A DNA stretch of 64,000 bases from Archivesica marissinica (lineage: Eukaryota > Mollusca > Bivalvia > Venerida > Vesicomyidae): the NCBI GenBank assembly GCA_014843695.1, contig CM026400.1:32183500-32247499 (forward strand), read 5' to 3'. Of this stretch, positions 62,700 through 64,000 are shown one piece after another. The notes under the pieces were generated by a model, which saw nothing but the letters and a program-made list of their open reading frames with translations, was not told the origin of the DNA and ran no database searches. Every line of letters starts with the position of its first letter. Position 1 is the stretch's first letter. The position numbers and the translations under genes are program-made.

Positions 62700-63000
62700 T
62701 TTATACTTTATTTATTTTACAACGATTGCGAAGCAAGTTTTAACAGCTTATATTAATCACTCTCGTTGACTGATGAAAGTGTATATGTGGTCATTCATGG
62801 TCATTCATGTGAAATGTGTTTGTTTGTGTTGGTGGCTAATTTTAAGTCGCACAAACAGCTTAGGTTATATGGCGACTCTCCAGCTATTATTTGGTGGAGG
62901 ACGAACCAGCGAGTCCTTCAGAGCAGTAATTCAGGCACCCCCATGTAGAACCACCGATCTATCGCAAGCCAGCTGGGTAGCTTCCTCACATTAAATAGTT
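62700..63000 (-). mobile_element. SINE-B tail fused to SINE-E (arm copy)
   Basis: Inverse of 21530-21830 with the same fusion point. Confidence 0.75.
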
Positions 63001-63101
63001 CGACATTATGTGTCCATCTCCCTACCATAGATCAATTCAATACGGCAGTTTGCTGTATTGATCATGCCAGTCCCTAGTTGTTCTGCCTAGCTGCTTTAGT
63101 T

Positions 63102-63330
63102 TATACAAATTTAGTTTAGCTCGATTGCGAAACAAGTTATTTCAACTTATATAAATCACTCTCGAGACCTCATTCCTGATGGAATCCATCGCCACGAGGG
63201 AGAGAGAAGAGGCAATGTGGAATTTAATTGCCTTGCCTAAGGGCACAATCGTAACGGCTCCAGTGGGGCTCGAACTCCGGACCTTTCGCACCTAAAGCGA
63301 ACGCGCATCCACTGCGCTATCACGACTTCC
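63102..63330 (-). mobile_element. SINE-A (arm copy), reverse
   Basis: Inverse of the SINE-A at 21200-21433. Confidence 0.9.
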
Positions 63331-63435
63331 TCGTGGAATGGGGTAGCTGCTTTAAAACTCTTAACCCAACTTATGTTTCATTACGTTCTTATATTTATGT
63401 TGTTAACTACGTTTAACCTCTTTGTGGTATGACAC

Positions 63436-63570
63436 GTAACATGTCTACCTCCCCGCGCGTGGTAACATGTCTACCTCCCCGCGCGTGGTAACATGTCTAC
63501 CTCCCCGCGCGTGGTAACATGTCTACATCCCCGCGCGTGGTAACATGTCTACTTCCCCGCGCGTGGTTTG
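63436..63570 (-). repeat. 26-bp tandem repeat, five copies
   Basis: CCCCGCGCGTGGTAACATGT plus CTACCT repeated five times. The left arm has a single copy near 21118-21142. Confidence 0.92.
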
Positions 63571-63902
63571 ACATTAGAGAAAGATAGATTGAGAGACAGC
63601 GCAAGTCGGATTTGAAGTCAACGACCGTCACCATTCGCGCACTTTTAAACAAATTAAATAACCATGTTTAATGAAATTCCAATTTAAACCTAATTTGGTT
63701 TGTGGAGTGTTCATGGCTATATATAGGTATTGTGCCAATTCCTGGGGTGGAATGTTCGGGGTGGCGGTGGGGTGGGGTGGCAATTGTTTTCGTACAACAT
63801 ATTGGGTCGATGAGCTTCGTCTAACACGCACTTAACCAATGCACGTGTTATCTGTAGGAATGAGGTAACTATACAGGCAGGTTGCTTTATCCTCAATCCT
63901 AT

Positions 63903-64000
63903 TGTGTGTTTTACGTTTATTTATCGTCGCTACCGGTTGCCCATATGAGCGACGCCTCCTGAAGAGATAAACCAGTTCAGATTGTTGGAGAATAGTGCAA
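63903..64000 (-). mobile_element. SINE-C (arm copy), cut by the window end
   Basis: GTGTGTTTTACGTTTATTTA and GCGACGCCTCCTGAAGAG, matching the tail of 20535-20784 inverted. Confidence 0.85.

Larger units (their letters stand above)
59235..64000 (-). repeat. Right arm of a large inverted duplication
   Basis: Inverse of 20684-24622, starting with CCCAAATCTGTCGCATGTAC (59235) and continuing in order to the window end. Near-identical outside VNTRs. It is about 830 bp longer because of VNTR expansion. Confidence 0.93.

Overview
Eukaryotic, intron-rich and very repeat-rich DNA, most likely from a mollusc and probably a bivalve. That is an inference from the gene set, the tRNA-headed SINEs and the dense minisatellites; no species marker is visible. 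Three protein-coding genes can be reconstructed by joining exons at splice sites with consistent phase. Nearly all other long open frames are repeat translations.

Layout: (1) 1-11.5 kb, minus strand: the 5' end of SCFD2 (Sec1 family domain-containing 2), four exons encoding the first 188 residues, running off the left edge. Its introns hold two mirror-image satellite elements, several MITE-like elements, a 5'-truncated LINE and a 118-bp array built from its own exon 2. (2) 15.4-22.0 kb, plus strand: an eight-exon gene for a short (about 268 aa) F-BAR-like protein, divergent from SCFD2 across about 3.8 kb. Introns carry two (CAG)38 tracts and several minisatellites. (3) 22-40 kb: no convincing gene; a 46-bp VNTR, a 1000-N gap, and arrays of about 32, 60, 74 and 41 bp. 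(4) 40.5-53.0 kb, plus strand: seven exons of MFSD12 (lysosomal/melanosomal MFS transporter family). A second 1000-N gap follows, then a candidate last exon at 59.0 kb; the conserved penultimate part is missing and may lie in the gap. (5) 59.2-64.0 kb: a near-identical inverted copy of 20.7-24.6 kb, including the last F-BAR exon.

Most notable: tandem arrays repeatedly consist of, or end exactly at, splice junctions of host exons (SCFD2 exon 2; F-BAR exons 3, 4 and 5; MFSD12 exons 2 and 6). A SINE has inserted across the MFSD12 exon 3 donor, with a target duplication and the ancestral donor still visible beyond it. MFSD12 intron 1 appears to be AT-AG. The inverted arm, gaps and VNTR length difference suggest either a real inverted duplication or an alternative haplotype joined in reverse, in which case F-BAR and MFSD12 would truly be tail-to-tail.

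The three genes have unrelated cellular roles (membrane-trafficking SM-like protein, membrane-curvature protein, organelle transporter); nothing indicates they act together.
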